A DNA stretch of 64,000 nucleotides from Streptomyces sp. NBC_01260 (GTDB lineage Bacteria > Actinomycetota > Actinomycetes > Streptomycetales > Streptomycetaceae). Location of the stretch: contig NZ_CP108464.1 in assembly GCF_036226405.1 (NCBI RefSeq), forward strand, positions 8,060,001 to 8,124,000, in the 5' to 3' direction. A program made the position numbers and the translations under genes. The notes under the pieces were generated by a model. The model was not told the origin of the DNA. It saw nothing but the letters and a program-made list of their open reading frames with translations, and made no database searches. Below, piece after piece: positions 34,336 through 43,377 of the stretch; the stretch's first letter is position 1, and each line of letters opens with the position of its first letter.

Positions 34336-34774
34336 GGGTGAGGCGCTCCAGTACGGCCATGGCGGCGATCACGGCCCGCCGCTCCTCCTCCGTGCACTTC
34401 TCCTGGAACTCACCGGCGAGCCATTCCTGTCGGGTCTGCCGCCCCTCCGCCACCCGCTGGTGTCCCTGCGCGGTCAGCACGATCAGCAGACGGCGCCCGT
34501 CATCGGGGTCCGGCCGCCGTTCCACCAGCCCCAGAGCGGTCAGCGACGCGACCGTCGCCGTCATCGACTGGTGGCGCACGCCCTCGGCCGAGGCGAGCTG
34601 ACTGGCCGTGACGCCCTGCTCGCCGGACAGGCGAGTCAGAACGGACTCCTGCCCGAAGGTGATGTCCTCGGCTTCGGCGGCGTTCAGGATGCGGCGGCGC
34701 AGCCGGCCGATGACCGTACGGACCTCTCGCGAAGCCTGAACCGCTGAGGGCGACGTGCGCGGGCTCTCATTCAT
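34328..34774 (-). CDS. MarR-family transcriptional regulator
   Basis: 148 residues from ATG 34774, preceded by GGGTGGGG; an upstream GTG (34795) would add seven residues. It has a winged-helix core: FGQESVLTRLSGEQGVTASQLASAEGVRHQSMTATVASLTALGLVERRPDPDDGRRLLIVLTAQG, with recognition helix and the wing DPDDGRR. C-terminal dimer helices are rich in Glu/Arg. Such proteins usually repress a neighbouring exporter and release DNA on binding a small ligand. A palindrome 30 bases upstream (34805-34824) is the obvious operator candidate. Confidence 0.93.
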   Translation of the reverse strand: MNESPRTSPSAVQASREVRTVIGRLRRRILNAAEAEDITFGQESVLTRLSGEQGVTASQLASAEGVRHQSMTATVASLTALGLVERRPDPDDGRRLLIVLTAQGHQRVAEGRQTRQEWLAGEFQEKCTEEERRAVIAAMAVLERLTRD

Positions 34775-34804
34775 GCGCCCCACCCTAGAACCCACAGTTT
34801 GAGC

Positions 34805-34824
34805 TGTACAGCTTTACCTGTACA
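34805..34824. promoter_or_regulatory. Candidate MarR operator
   Basis: Perfect 7-bp arms TGTACAG and CTGTACA with a six-base spacer, 30 bases upstream of the MarR start. Read on the minus strand it overlaps TTGTAC, a possible -35 element. Autoregulation of the MarR-MFS operon is the simple reading. Confidence 0.6.
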
Positions 34825-34886
34825 ACCTGAACCGCCACCTGGCCTGGCCTCCCCGTCCGAGCTGGCACCTTTCAGCGCCTTTCACT

Positions 34887-34909
34887 TTTACGCAAATCTG
34901 TTGCGTAAA
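34887..34909. promoter_or_regulatory. Candidate operator upstream of the GH87 gene
   Basis: Perfect 9-bp arms, TTTACGCAA and TTGCGTAAA, with a five-base spacer. It lies in an AT-richer intergenic region (34825-35162) that otherwise holds no supported gene. The size and symmetry fit a LacI/ROK-type repressor site. A related half-match with the same spacing occurs at 39505-39521 before the sugar ABC genes. Confidence 0.6.
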
Positions 34910-35162
34910 TTGCAGGCTGCTTGCGAATTCGTCGATGAGCCATCTATTGCCTTATTTGTCACGGCAGTTGAGGCGGTGCCGGGGAGTCCGTTTACGTTGC
35001 GGGTTCTGCCGCGACAGTGGACTCTCCGTCAATTCTCTGCAACTCTCTGACCGCAATACGCAAAAGTCCATCCTGTGGGTGCAGGAAATCATGCCCCAGC
35101 AGGTACGCAGAAAGAGCCGCGCCTTGGACGCGCCCTGCGCCGAGGCCGAAGATCGGGGACAT

Positions 35163-38100
35163 ATGAGACCGCAACGCTGGAGATGGCGGGTCCTCTCCGC
35201 CACTGTCACCACCAGCCTGCTGATGATCGGCTGGCCGGCACTCAACGCCTCGGCGGCCGGCGGCCCGAACATCGCCGCCGACCAGAAGACGGCCGCGAGC
35301 AGTGCCGGCAGCGGGAAAGCCGCGGGGAACATCGCCGACGGACAGCAGTCGACGTACTGGGAGGGGGCGAGCAGCGCCCTGCCCCAGTGGGTGCAGAGCG
35401 ACCTGGGCAAGGCCGCCCGCATCGACCAGGTCACCCTGAAGCTTCCCGCCGACTGGAAGAGCCGCCGGCAGACCCTGTCGCTCCAGGGCAGCGCCGACGG
35501 CACCAGCTTCTCGACGCTGAAGACCTCGGCCGCCTACACCTTCGCACCGGGCAGCTCCAACAAGGTGACCATCAGCTTCCCGGCCACCAAGGCCCGGTTC
35601 GTACGGGCGAACATCACCGCGAACACCGAGGCGAGGAACGGCCAGCTCGCCGAGCTGGAGGTCCGCGCTGCGGCCGAGTCGTCGGTGAACCTCGCCGCCG
35701 GCCGTACGCTCACGGCCAGCAGCTACACGCAGAACTACATCCCGGCCCAGGCCAACGACGGCAACGCGGCCAGCTACTGGGAGAGCCGCAACGGCGACCT
35801 GCCACAGTGGATCCAGGCCGACCTCGGCTCCTCGGTGCGGGTCGACCGTGTGGTGCTGCGCCTGCCGGACGGCTGGGAGACCCGCACCCAGACGCTGAAG
35901 ATCCAGGGCAGCACCAACGGCTCCGACTTCACCGACCTGACGCAGTCCAGGGCGTACACCTTCAGCCCGACGGCCGGCGAGTCCGCGACGATCACCTTCG
36001 ACGCCACGACCACCCGCTATGTGCGCGTCCTGGTCAGCGCCAACTCCGTCCAGCCCGGCGCCCAGGTCTCCGAGCTGGAGGTCTACGGCCCCGACTCCGG
36101 TGACACCCAGGCGCCGACCGCGCCGACGCAACTGGCCTACACCGAACCGGCCACCGGGCAGATCAAGCTGACCTGGAAGGCGTCGACGGACAACGTCGCC
36201 GTCACCGGCTATGACATCTACGCCAACAACACGCTGCTGACGAGTGTGGCCGGCAGCGTCACCACGTTCACCGACACCCGTCCGGGCGATGCCACCGTCT
36301 CGTACTACGTCCGCGCCAAGGACGCGGCGGGCAACGCCTCGGCGAACAGCAACACCGTCACTCGTACGGGGAGTTCGGGCGACACCCAGGCGCCGACCGC
36401 GCCGACCGGCCTGAGCTTCACCGAGCAGACGGCCGGGCAGATCAAGCTGACCTGGCAGGCCTCCACCGACAACAAGGGCGTCACCGGGTACGACATCTAC
36501 GCCAACAACGTGCTGCGCAAGAGCGTGGCGGGCGATGTCACCACCTACACCGACGCTCAGTCCACCGCCATCACGGTGTCCTACACCGTCCGGGCGAGGG
36601 ACGCGGCGGGCAACGTGTCGGGCGACAGCAACACCGTCACCCGCAACGGCAGCACGAGCGCGGCGTCCAACCTCGCGATCGGCAAGCCCATCACCGCCTC
36701 GTCCGTCGTCCACACGTTCGTCGCGGAGAACGCCAACGACAACAGCCTGACCACCTACTGGGAGGGCGCCGGGGGCAGCTACCCGAACACCCTGACCGTG
36801 AAGCTGGGGGCCAACGCCGACACGGAGAACGTCGTCGTGAAGCTCAACCCGGACAGCAGCTGGGGAGCCAGGACGCAGAACATCCAGGTGCTCGGCCGTG
36901 AGCAGAGTGCCACGTCCTTCACCAGCCTGGTCGCGGCGAAGGACTACGCGTTCAGTCCGGGCAGCGGCAACGCGGTGACCATTCCGGTCAGCGGCCGGGT
37001 CGCCGACGTCCAGTTGAAGTTCAACTCCAACACCGGCTCCGGCGCCGGTCAGGTCGCGGAGTTCCAGGTCCTGGGCGCTCCGGCACCCAACCCGAACCTC
37101 CAGGTCAGCTCGGTGACCGCGGCTCCCGCCGCACCCGTCGAGTCGGACCCGGTCACCCTGACCGCGACGGTCCGCAACAGCGGCCCGGTCGCGGCGCCGG
37201 CGAGCAAGCTCGAATTCCGGCTCGGCGGCTCAAAGGTCGCCACCGTGGCCGTGGGCGCGCTGGCCGCAGGGGCCTCCACCCAGGTCAGCGCCGACATAGG
37301 GCCGCGGGACGCGGGTACGTACGAACTCAGTGCCGTCGCCGACCCGGCGAACGAGGTCATCGAGCAGAACGAGACCGACAACACCTGGACGAGCCCGACC
37401 GGCCTGGTCGTCAAGCCGGTGGCCAGCTCGGACCTGGTCTCCGCCGGGGTCAGCACCTCCCCGTCCGCCCCGTCCAACGGCCAGAACGTCACCTTCTCCG
37501 TCGCCATCAAGAACCAGGGCACGGTGGCGTCCGCGGCGGGCGGCCACGCCATCACGCTGACCCTGCTGGACTCCAAGGGCGCCACGGTGAAGACCCTCAC
37601 CGGCACCTACACCGGGGCCATCGCCGCGGGCGCGACCAGCGCCCCGGTGAACCTGGGCAGCTGGACGGCGGCCAACGGCTCGTACTCCGTGAGGACGGTG
37701 ATCGCGGACGACGCCAACGAACTCCCGGTGAAGCGCGAGAACAACACCTCCACCAGCTCGCTCTTCGTCGGCCGCGGCGCCAACATGCCGTACGACATGT
37801 ACGAGGCCGAGGACGGCGTCACCGGTGGCGGCGCTCAGGTCGTCGGTCCGAACCGGACCGTCGGCGACATCGCGGGCGAGGCTTCCGGCCGCAAGGCAGT
37901 GACCCTCAACAACACCGGCAACTATGTGGAGTTCACCACCAGGGCGAGCACCAACACCCTGGTGACCCGGTTCTCCATCCCCGACTCCGCGGGCGGCGGA
38001 GGCATCGACTCCAAGCTGAACCTCTATGTGGACGGCGTCTTCCTCAAGGCGATCGACCTCACCTCGAAGTACGCCTGGTTGTACGGCGCCGAGACCGGTC

Positions 38101-39452
38101 CCGGGAACTCCCCGGGCTCGGGTTCGCCGCGGCACATCTACGACGAGGCGAACGTGATGCTGGGCAAGACCGTCCCGGCGGGCAGCAAGATCCGGCTGCA
38201 GAAGGACGCCGCGAACACCTCCACCTACGCGATCGACTTCGTCAGTCTGGAGCAGGCCACCCAGATCGCCAACCCGGACCCGGCCGCCTACGCCGTGCCC
38301 GCCGGATTCACCCACCAGGACGTCCAGAACGCACTGGACAAGGTGCGGATGGACACCACGGGCAAGCTGGTCGGCGTCTACCTGCCGGCCGGTGACTACC
38401 AGACCGCGAGCAAGTTCCAGGTCTACGGAAAGGCCGTGAAGGTCGTCGGCGCCGGTCCCTGGTACACCAGGTTCTTCGCACCTTCGGGCCAGGAGAACAC
38501 CGACAACGGATTCCGTGCCGAGGCCAGCGCGAAGGGCTCGTCGTTCGCGAACTTCGCGTACTTCGGGAACTACACCTCGCGCATCGACGGCCCCGGCAAG
38601 GTGTTCGACTTCTCCAACGTCTCGGACATCACCATCGACAATGTCTGGAACGAGCACACGGTGTGCCTCTACTGGGGGGCGAACACCGACAGCATCACCA
38701 TCAAGAACTCCCGGATCCGTGACACGTTCGCCGACGGCATCAACATGACGAACGGCTCGACGGACAACCACGTCGTCAACAACGAGTCCCGGGCCACGGG
38801 CGACGACAGCTTCGCCCTGTTCTCGGCGATCGACTCCGGTGGCTCGGACATGAAGAACAACGTGTACGAGAACCTCACCTCGATCCTGACCTGGCGCGCG
38901 GCGGGTGTCGCCGTCTACGGCGGCTTCGACAACACCTTCCGCAACATCCTGATCGCGGACACCCTGGTCTACTCGGGCGTCACGGTGAGCTCACTGGACT
39001 TCGGCTACCCGATGAACGGATTCGGGACCGGACCGACGACGATCGAGAACGTGTCGGTCGTCCGCTCCGGCGGCCACTTCTGGGGAACGCAGACCTTCCC
39101 CGGGATCTGGCTGTTCTCCGCCTCCAAGGTGTTCCAGGGCATCCGGATCAACCACGTCGACATCGTCGACCCGACGTACAGCGGCATCATGTTCCAGACC
39201 AACTACGTGGGAGGACAGCCACAGTTCCCGATCAAGGACACCGTACTGACCGACATCTCGATCTCCGGCGCCCGCAAGAGCGGGGACGCCTTCGACGCCA
39301 AGTCCGGCTTCGGGCTGTGGGCCAACGAGATGCCGGAGGCCGGCCAGGGGCCCGCCGTCGGTGAGGTCACCTTCAACGGTCTGAAGCTCAGCGGCAACGC
39401 GCAGGACGTAAAGAACACGACCTCCACCATGAAGATCAACATCAACCCGTAG
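35163..39452 (+). CDS. Secreted modular GH87 alpha-1,3-glucanase (mycodextranase-type)
   Basis: 1429 residues from ATG 35163 (GGGGA upstream; signal peptide about 1-32). Domain order: two discoidin/F5-8C domains (about 35-175, 176-312), two FN3 (315-493), a third discoidin (497-640), two CARDB-like domains (642-740, 757-870), a CBM35/CBM6 domain opening MYEAEDGVTGG (877-1040), then a right-handed beta-helix. In the helix, FADGIN (Asp1191) and ATGDDS (Asp1214/1215) have the 23-residue spacing of the three catalytic Asp of characterised GH87 alpha-1,3-glucanases. It probably hydrolyses extracellular alpha-1,3-glucan (fungal wall, dental-type mutan). The adjacent ABC importer and GH13 gene would take up and process the products. 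Confidence 0.85.
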   Translation: MRPQRWRWRVLSATVTTSLLMIGWPALNASAAGGPNIAADQKTAASSAGSGKAAGNIADGQQSTYWEGASSALPQWVQSDLGKAARIDQVTLKLPADWKSRRQTLSLQGSADGTSFSTLKTSAAYTFAPGSSNKVTISFPATKARFVRANITANTEARNGQLAELEVRAAAESSVNLAAGRTLTASSYTQNYIPAQANDGNAASYWESRNGDLPQWIQADLGSSVRVDRVVLRLPDGWETRTQTLKIQGSTNGSDFTDLTQSRAYTFSPTAGESATITFDATTTRYVRVLVSANSVQPGAQVSELEVYGPDSGDTQAPTAPTQLAYTEPATGQIKLTWKASTDNVAVTGYDIYANNTLLTSVAGSVTTFTDTRPGDATVSYYVRAKDAAGNASANSNTVTRTGSSGDTQAPTAPTGLSFTEQTAGQIKLTWQASTDNKGVTGYDIYANNVLRKSVAGDVTTYTDAQSTAITVSYTVRARDAAGNVSGDSNTVTRNGSTSAASNLAIGKPITASSVVHTFVAENANDNSLTTYWEGAGGSYPNTLTVKLGANADTENVVVKLNPDSSWGARTQNIQVLGREQSATSFTSLVAAKDYAFSPGSGNAVTIPVSGRVADVQLKFNSNTGSGAGQVAEFQVLGAPAPNPNLQVSSVTAAPAAPVESDPVTLTATVRNSGPVAAPASKLEFRLGGSKVATVAVGALAAGASTQVSADIGPRDAGTYELSAVADPANEVIEQNETDNTWTSPTGLVVKPVASSDLVSAGVSTSPSAPSNGQNVTFSVAIKNQGTVASAAGGHAITLTLLDSKGATVKTLTGTYTGAIAAGATSAPVNLGSWTAANGSYSVRTVIADDANELPVKRENNTSTSSLFVGRGANMPYDMYEAEDGVTGGGAQVVGPNRTVGDIAGEASGRKAVTLNNTGNYVEFTTRASTNTLVTRFSIPDSAGGGGIDSKLNLYVDGVFLKAIDLTSKYAWLYGAETGPGNSPGSGSPRHIYDEANVMLGKTVPAGSKIRLQKDAANTSTYAIDFVSLEQATQIANPDPAAYAVPAGFTHQDVQNALDKVRMDTTGKLVGVYLPAGDYQTASKFQVYGKAVKVVGAGPWYTRFFAPSGQENTDNGFRAEASAKGSSFANFAYFGNYTSRIDGPGKVFDFSNVSDITIDNVWNEHTVCLYWGANTDSITIKNSRIRDTFADGINMTNGSTDNHVVNNESRATGDDSFALFSAIDSGGSDMKNNVYENLTSILTWRAAGVAVYGGFDNTFRNILIADTLVYSGVTVSSLDFGYPMNGFGTGPTTIENVSVVRSGGHFWGTQTFPGIWLFSASKVFQGIRINHVDIVDPTYSGIMFQTNYVGGQPQFPIKDTVLTDISISGARKSGDAFDAKSGFGLWANEMPEAGQGPAVGEVTFNGLKLSGNAQDVKNTTSTMKININP

Positions 39453-39467
39453 CGGCCGTCGCACACA

Positions 39468-39499
39468 GGAGCGCCGTCCGGCCTGTCGGGCGGCGCTCC
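39468..39499. terminator. Terminator after the GH87 gene
   Basis: Stem GGAGCGCCG (39468-39476) with CGGCGCTCC (39491-39499), extended by inner CCG/CGG pairing, 15 bases after the stop. It separates the glucanase transcript from the ABC operon. Confidence 0.7.
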
Positions 39500-39782
39500 G
39501 TGGTGCGCAAATTCCTTGCGTCCGCACGTGCGAACTTTGCGGGAGCGGAACTGCCGAGCAGTCACGAACCGTGCGGAACCACCCCCGGCGTGCCGTCTCG
39601 GCTCCGTGGAGCCGGGCGGCACGCCTCTGTCATGAGTCACATGAAGCGCGCAACGGACTGTCAAACTTTTACGAAAACTGCGCGAGATATTGCGTTCACA
39701 TGTCGGCGCTGGTTGAGTGTGCCTCGCCCCGGCAGAGAGCCGGCCGAGGGCCTTCCATGCTCATGCCCGAAGGGGACCATCG
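39500..39782 (+). promoter_or_regulatory. Promoter region of the sugar ABC operon with an operator-like site
   Basis: No gene is seen. GCGCAA (39505-39510), a five-base spacer and TTGCGT (39516-39521) repeat the layout of the palindrome at 34887-34909 with one arm imperfect. AT-richer sequence around 39658-39700, unusual for this genome, probably contains the promoter. The ribosome site AGGGGA is at 39771-39776. Confidence 0.5.
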
Positions 39783-41210
39783 ATGAGAAGTGCTGGGTTC
39801 AGCCGCACACGCCGTACAAGCCGTGCCTCAGCGGCCGCCCTCGTCACCGCACTCGCCCTGACCGCTCTCGCCTCCTGCGGCACGAGCAGCAGCAGCGACA
39901 ACGGTGACAAGGACAGTGGATCCAAGGGTTCGTCCGACCCGTCGGCCCCGCTCGACCCGAAGGCGAAGGTGACGATCTCGATCGACTGCATGCCGCCGGC
40001 GGCCAAGGCCGCGGAGCTGCGTGAGTGGAACGAGGACATCAAGACGTTCAACAAGACCTACCCGAACGTCACGATCAACGGAAAGTCCACCCCCGGGCAG
40101 TGCCTGGAGCCTCCCCGCTTCACGGCCATGCTGAAGGGGAAGTCGCAGCCGGACGTCTTCTACGCGTACTTCACCGACCTTCAGCAGGTGCTGGACAACG
40201 ACGGGGCCGAGGACATCTCCGCCTACGTCAACGACAAGTCCGTGCCCGCGCTGAAGGAGATCCAGCCCCAGGTCATCGATGTGGCCCGCAAGGACGGCAA
40301 GCTCTACGCACTGCCGACCAGCAACTACACCATGGGTCTGATGATCAACCGGAAGCTGTTCACACAGGCCGGTCTCGACCCGAACACCCCGCCCGCCACC
40401 TGGGACGAGGTCCGCACCGCGGCGAAGAAGATCGCGGCCCTGGGCAAGGGCGTCGCCGGCTTCGGCGAGTACAGCGCCGGCAACAACGGCGGCTGGCACT
40501 TCGCGGCCACCCAGTACGGCCTCGGCGGGGACGTCGTGGACGCCTCCGGCAAGAAGGCGGCCTTCAACGACGCCTCCGGGAAGCAGGTCCTCCAGCAGCT
40601 GCACGACATGCGCTGGGAGGACGACAGCATGGGCAAGACCCAGCTGCTGAAGTGGGGCGATCTGCAGAAGCAGATATCCACCGACAAGCTCGGCATGTTC
40701 CTCGCCGCCCCCGACGACATCGCGTACATGGTGCAGCAGCTCGGCGCCAAGTACGAGACCTTCGGCCTGGGCCCGATCCCCGGCGCCAAGGGCACCCTCT
40801 TCGGCGGCAACAACTACATGATCAAGAAGGGCAGCTCGCCCGACCAGATCAAGGCCGCTGTCGCCTGGCTGAACTTCAAGAACCTCACCCCGGGCAAGGG
40901 CCAGTTCGACTGGGCCCGTACCAAGGCCGACAAGCTGCCCGTCGGGCTGCCGCAGCCGAACTTCTTCCTGGGTGACAGCAAGGCCAAGGACGACGCGTCA
41001 CGCACCACCAACGCGTCGATGCCCATCGAGAACTTCAAGGCCTTCATGGACAACCCCGTCCAGGGCAAGGCCGAGCCGCCGAAGGCGCAGGAGATCTACA
41101 AGATCCTCGACAACGCCATGTCCGGTGTCCTGACCAACAAGGGCGCCGACATCGACAAGCTGCTCTCCACCGCCGAGCAGCAGGTCAACCAGGTTCTGGC
41201 GAACCAGTAA
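39783..41210 (+). CDS. Sugar ABC transporter solute-binding lipoprotein
   Basis: 475 residues, ATG 39783 seven bases after AGGGGA. Signal with lipobox LASC (Cys34 region), Ser/Asp/Lys linker, then a family-1 solute-binding protein: VTISIDCMPPAAKAAELREWNEDIKTFNKTYPNVTI, KGKSQPDVFYAYFTD, GKLYALPTSNYTMGLMINRKLF and GLDPNTPPATWDEV. It is membrane-anchored outside the cell and delivers oligosaccharides to the permeases encoded just downstream. Position after GH87 suggests alpha-1,3-gluco-oligosaccharides as ligand (inference). No ATPase gene is in the cluster; a shared MsiK-type ATPase is the usual Streptomyces solution. Confidence 0.93.
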   Translation: MRSAGFSRTRRTSRASAAALVTALALTALASCGTSSSSDNGDKDSGSKGSSDPSAPLDPKAKVTISIDCMPPAAKAAELREWNEDIKTFNKTYPNVTINGKSTPGQCLEPPRFTAMLKGKSQPDVFYAYFTDLQQVLDNDGAEDISAYVNDKSVPALKEIQPQVIDVARKDGKLYALPTSNYTMGLMINRKLFTQAGLDPNTPPATWDEVRTAAKKIAALGKGVAGFGEYSAGNNGGWHFAATQYGLGGDVVDASGKKAAFNDASGKQVLQQLHDMRWEDDSMGKTQLLKWGDLQKQISTDKLGMFLAAPDDIAYMVQQLGAKYETFGLGPIPGAKGTLFGGNNYMIKKGSSPDQIKAAVAWLNFKNLTPGKGQFDWARTKADKLPVGLPQPNFFLGDSKAKDDASRTTNASMPIENFKAFMDNPVQGKAEPPKAQEIYKILDNAMSGVLTNKGADIDKLLSTAEQQVNQVLANQ

Positions 41211-41219
41211 CGGACGCGC

Positions 41220-41246
41220 GGGGCCGGGTCACGCGGACCCGGCCCC
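41220..41246. terminator. Intercistronic hairpin after the binding-protein gene
   Basis: Stem GGGGCCGGGTC (41220-41230) with GACCCGGCCCC (41236-41246) and a five-base loop, just after the stop at 41210 and before the permease gene. Such hairpins often cause partial termination or protect the upstream mRNA, giving more binding protein than permease. Confidence 0.7.
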
Positions 41247-41298
41247 GCATCCGGACCCGTCCGACTGCGCTTCAGTTCACCGGCACCGAGGAGACACC

Positions 41299-42258
41299 AT
41301 GTCGGCCCCTACTCTGTCCACCGGCAAGGCGACCGGGCCACGCCAGGGACACGCAGGACCCACCCGCCCGAACTCCGCCCGCGACGAGTTCCTGCGCACC
41401 CTGCGCCGCAACATCTCAGCGCACGGCTTCCTGATCGGAGCGGTGCTCTGCTTCTCGTTCTTCTCCTGGTATCCGATGGTCCGGGAATTCATCCTGGCCT
41501 TCCAGAAGACCGAGAACGGCAAGACCACCTGGGCCGGCTGGTCCAACCTGTCCTACGTCGTCAACGACCCGGCGTTCTGGCAGGCCTGGCGCAACACCCT
41601 GCTGTTCACCGTGCTCGCGCTGGTGTTCGGCTTCGCCGTCCCGTTCGTCGTCGCCGTCGTGCTCAACGAGTTCCGGCACGGACAGGGATATCTGAGACTG
41701 CTGGTCTATCTGCCGGTGATGCTGCCGCCGGTCGCCTCCGTACTGCTGTTCAAGTACTTCTACGACCCCGGCTACGGACTCTTCAACCGCATCCTGGAGA
41801 TCTTCCATCTGCCCGCACAGCAATGGCTCCAGGACACCGACACCGCCATGCTCTCGGTCGTCATCGCGGCGACCTGGATGAACATGGGCGGCGCGACACT
41901 GATCTACCTGGCCGCACTCCAGGGAATCCCCGGCGAGCTGTACGAGGCGGCCGAACTGGACGGCGCCGGACTGCTGCGCAAGGTCTGGCACGTCACCATC
42001 CCGCAGACCCGGCTCATCCTCTCGCTGCTCCTGCTCATGCAGATCATCGCGACGATGCAGGTCTTCACCGAGCCGTTCCTGCTCACCAACGGCGCCGGCC
42101 CCGAGGGCTCCACCACCACCGTCGTCTACCTCATCTACCAATACGCCTTCAACTTCAACAACTACGGCAGCGCGGCGGCACTCGGCCTCGTCCTGCTCGT
42201 CGTCCTCGCGGGAGTCTCCGCGGTGTACGTACGGCTGAGCCGCAGCAGCGAAGACTAG
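41299..42258 (+). CDS. Sugar ABC transporter permease (MalF-like)
   Basis: 319 residues, six predicted helices starting at FLIGAVLCFSFFSWYPMVREFILAF. The cytoplasmic EAA loop reads ELYEAAELDGAGLLRKVWHVTIPQTR (EAA---G---------I-LP pattern), where the ATPase docks. The final periplasmic/TM part, TNGAGPEGSTTTVVYLIYQYAFNF, is typical of the MalF branch. It works with the next gene as a heterodimeric channel for sugars. Confidence 0.95.
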   Translation: MSAPTLSTGKATGPRQGHAGPTRPNSARDEFLRTLRRNISAHGFLIGAVLCFSFFSWYPMVREFILAFQKTENGKTTWAGWSNLSYVVNDPAFWQAWRNTLLFTVLALVFGFAVPFVVAVVLNEFRHGQGYLRLLVYLPVMLPPVASVLLFKYFYDPGYGLFNRILEIFHLPAQQWLQDTDTAMLSVVIAATWMNMGGATLIYLAALQGIPGELYEAAELDGAGLLRKVWHVTIPQTRLILSLLLLMQIIATMQVFTEPFLLTNGAGPEGSTTTVVYLIYQYAFNFNNYGSAAALGLVLLVVLAGVSAVYVRLSRSSED

Positions 42259-42273
42259 GACGGGAGCACGACC

Positions 42274-43233
42274 ATGGCATCGAACACGCTTGTCTCCCGG
42301 CGCGGGAGCGACGGACGCAAGGCCGCACGGCGCAAGGACCGGCGCACCGCCGACGTCGCGCGCCAGCGCACCCTGATCTCGCCGGCCCAGCTCGGCAGGG
42401 GCCGCGGCAAGGCCGTCTACTGGATCATCTTCGCCGCAGTGATCCTCCTGTTCACGATGGTCTTCCTCGGACCGCTGTACTGGATGGTCACCGGCGGCCT
42501 CAAGACCACGCAGGAAGTGGTGCAGAGCCCGCCCACCGCGTTCCCCAGCTCGATCCACACGGAGAACTACCGCCGGGCCTGGACCGTGATGGACCTGTCC
42601 AAGCTGCTCTTCAACACCCTGTACTACGCCTTCGGCGCGCTCGCCTTCCAGCTGGTCCTCGACGTCGCCGCCGCCTACTCGCTGTCCAAGCTGCGGCCCG
42701 TGTTCGGCAAGGTCATCCTCGGCATGATGCTGGCCACCCTGATGATCCCGGCCACCGTCCTGGTCGTACCCCAGTACCTGACCGTCCTGGACGTGCCGAT
42801 CTTCCAGCGCAACCTGCTGAACTCGCCGTGGGCGATCTGGCTCCCGTCCGTCACCAACGCCTTCAACATCTTCCTGCTGAAGCGGTTCTTCGACTCCATC
42901 CCGAGAGAACTCCTGGACGCCGCGGCCATCGACGGAGCATCACCCCTGCGCACCCTGCGCTCGGTGGTCCTGCCGATCTCCCGGCCGATCCTCGGCGTCG
43001 TCTCCATCTTCGCCGTCGTCGGGGTGTGGAAGGACTTCCTCTGGCCCATGCTCACCCTGCCCGACCCGAGCAAGCAGACCCTGAACGTGGGCATCTACTC
43101 GCTGGCCAACGGAGTACCGGAAAACGTACTCATCGCCGCGCTCACCATCGCGTCCATCCCGACGCTGCTCATCTTCCTGATCTTCCAGCGCAACATCATG
43201 AGCGGTCTGACCGCGGGCGGCCTCAAGGGCTGA
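42274..43233 (+). CDS. Sugar ABC transporter permease (MalG-like)
   Basis: 319 residues, ATG 42274, 15 bases after the previous stop. An Arg/Lys-rich N-terminal tail of about 45 residues precedes six helices (VYWIIFAAVILLFTMVFLGPLYWMVTGGLK onward). The EAA motif is ELLDAAAIDGASPLRTLRSVVLPISRP. It ends RNIMSGLTAGGLKG, a conserved C-terminus of MalG-type permeases. It is the partner of the preceding permease. Confidence 0.95.
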   Translation: MASNTLVSRRGSDGRKAARRKDRRTADVARQRTLISPAQLGRGRGKAVYWIIFAAVILLFTMVFLGPLYWMVTGGLKTTQEVVQSPPTAFPSSIHTENYRRAWTVMDLSKLLFNTLYYAFGALAFQLVLDVAAAYSLSKLRPVFGKVILGMMLATLMIPATVLVVPQYLTVLDVPIFQRNLLNSPWAIWLPSVTNAFNIFLLKRFFDSIPRELLDAAAIDGASPLRTLRSVVLPISRPILGVVSIFAVVGVWKDFLWPMLTLPDPSKQTLNVGIYSLANGVPENVLIAALTIASIPTLLIFLIFQRNIMSGLTAGGLKG

Positions 43234-43377
43234 GTGGTTCCTCCGGGACCGAGCCCGCCCCCGCCCGGGGGACACCCCGCACAGCCGCCCTCCCCTCAGC
43301 ACTCCGCCGTCGGCTCGACCGTCCTGCCCCGCATGCGGGCCGGCGGCGGAGTACCACCTGCCCGAAAGGAACGCCAC

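Noticed and set aside
34799..35050. 83-codon plus-strand ORF before the GH87 gene
   Set aside because: Spans the MarR operator and the 23-bp palindrome, and no ribosome site precedes it; better explained as regulatory DNA.
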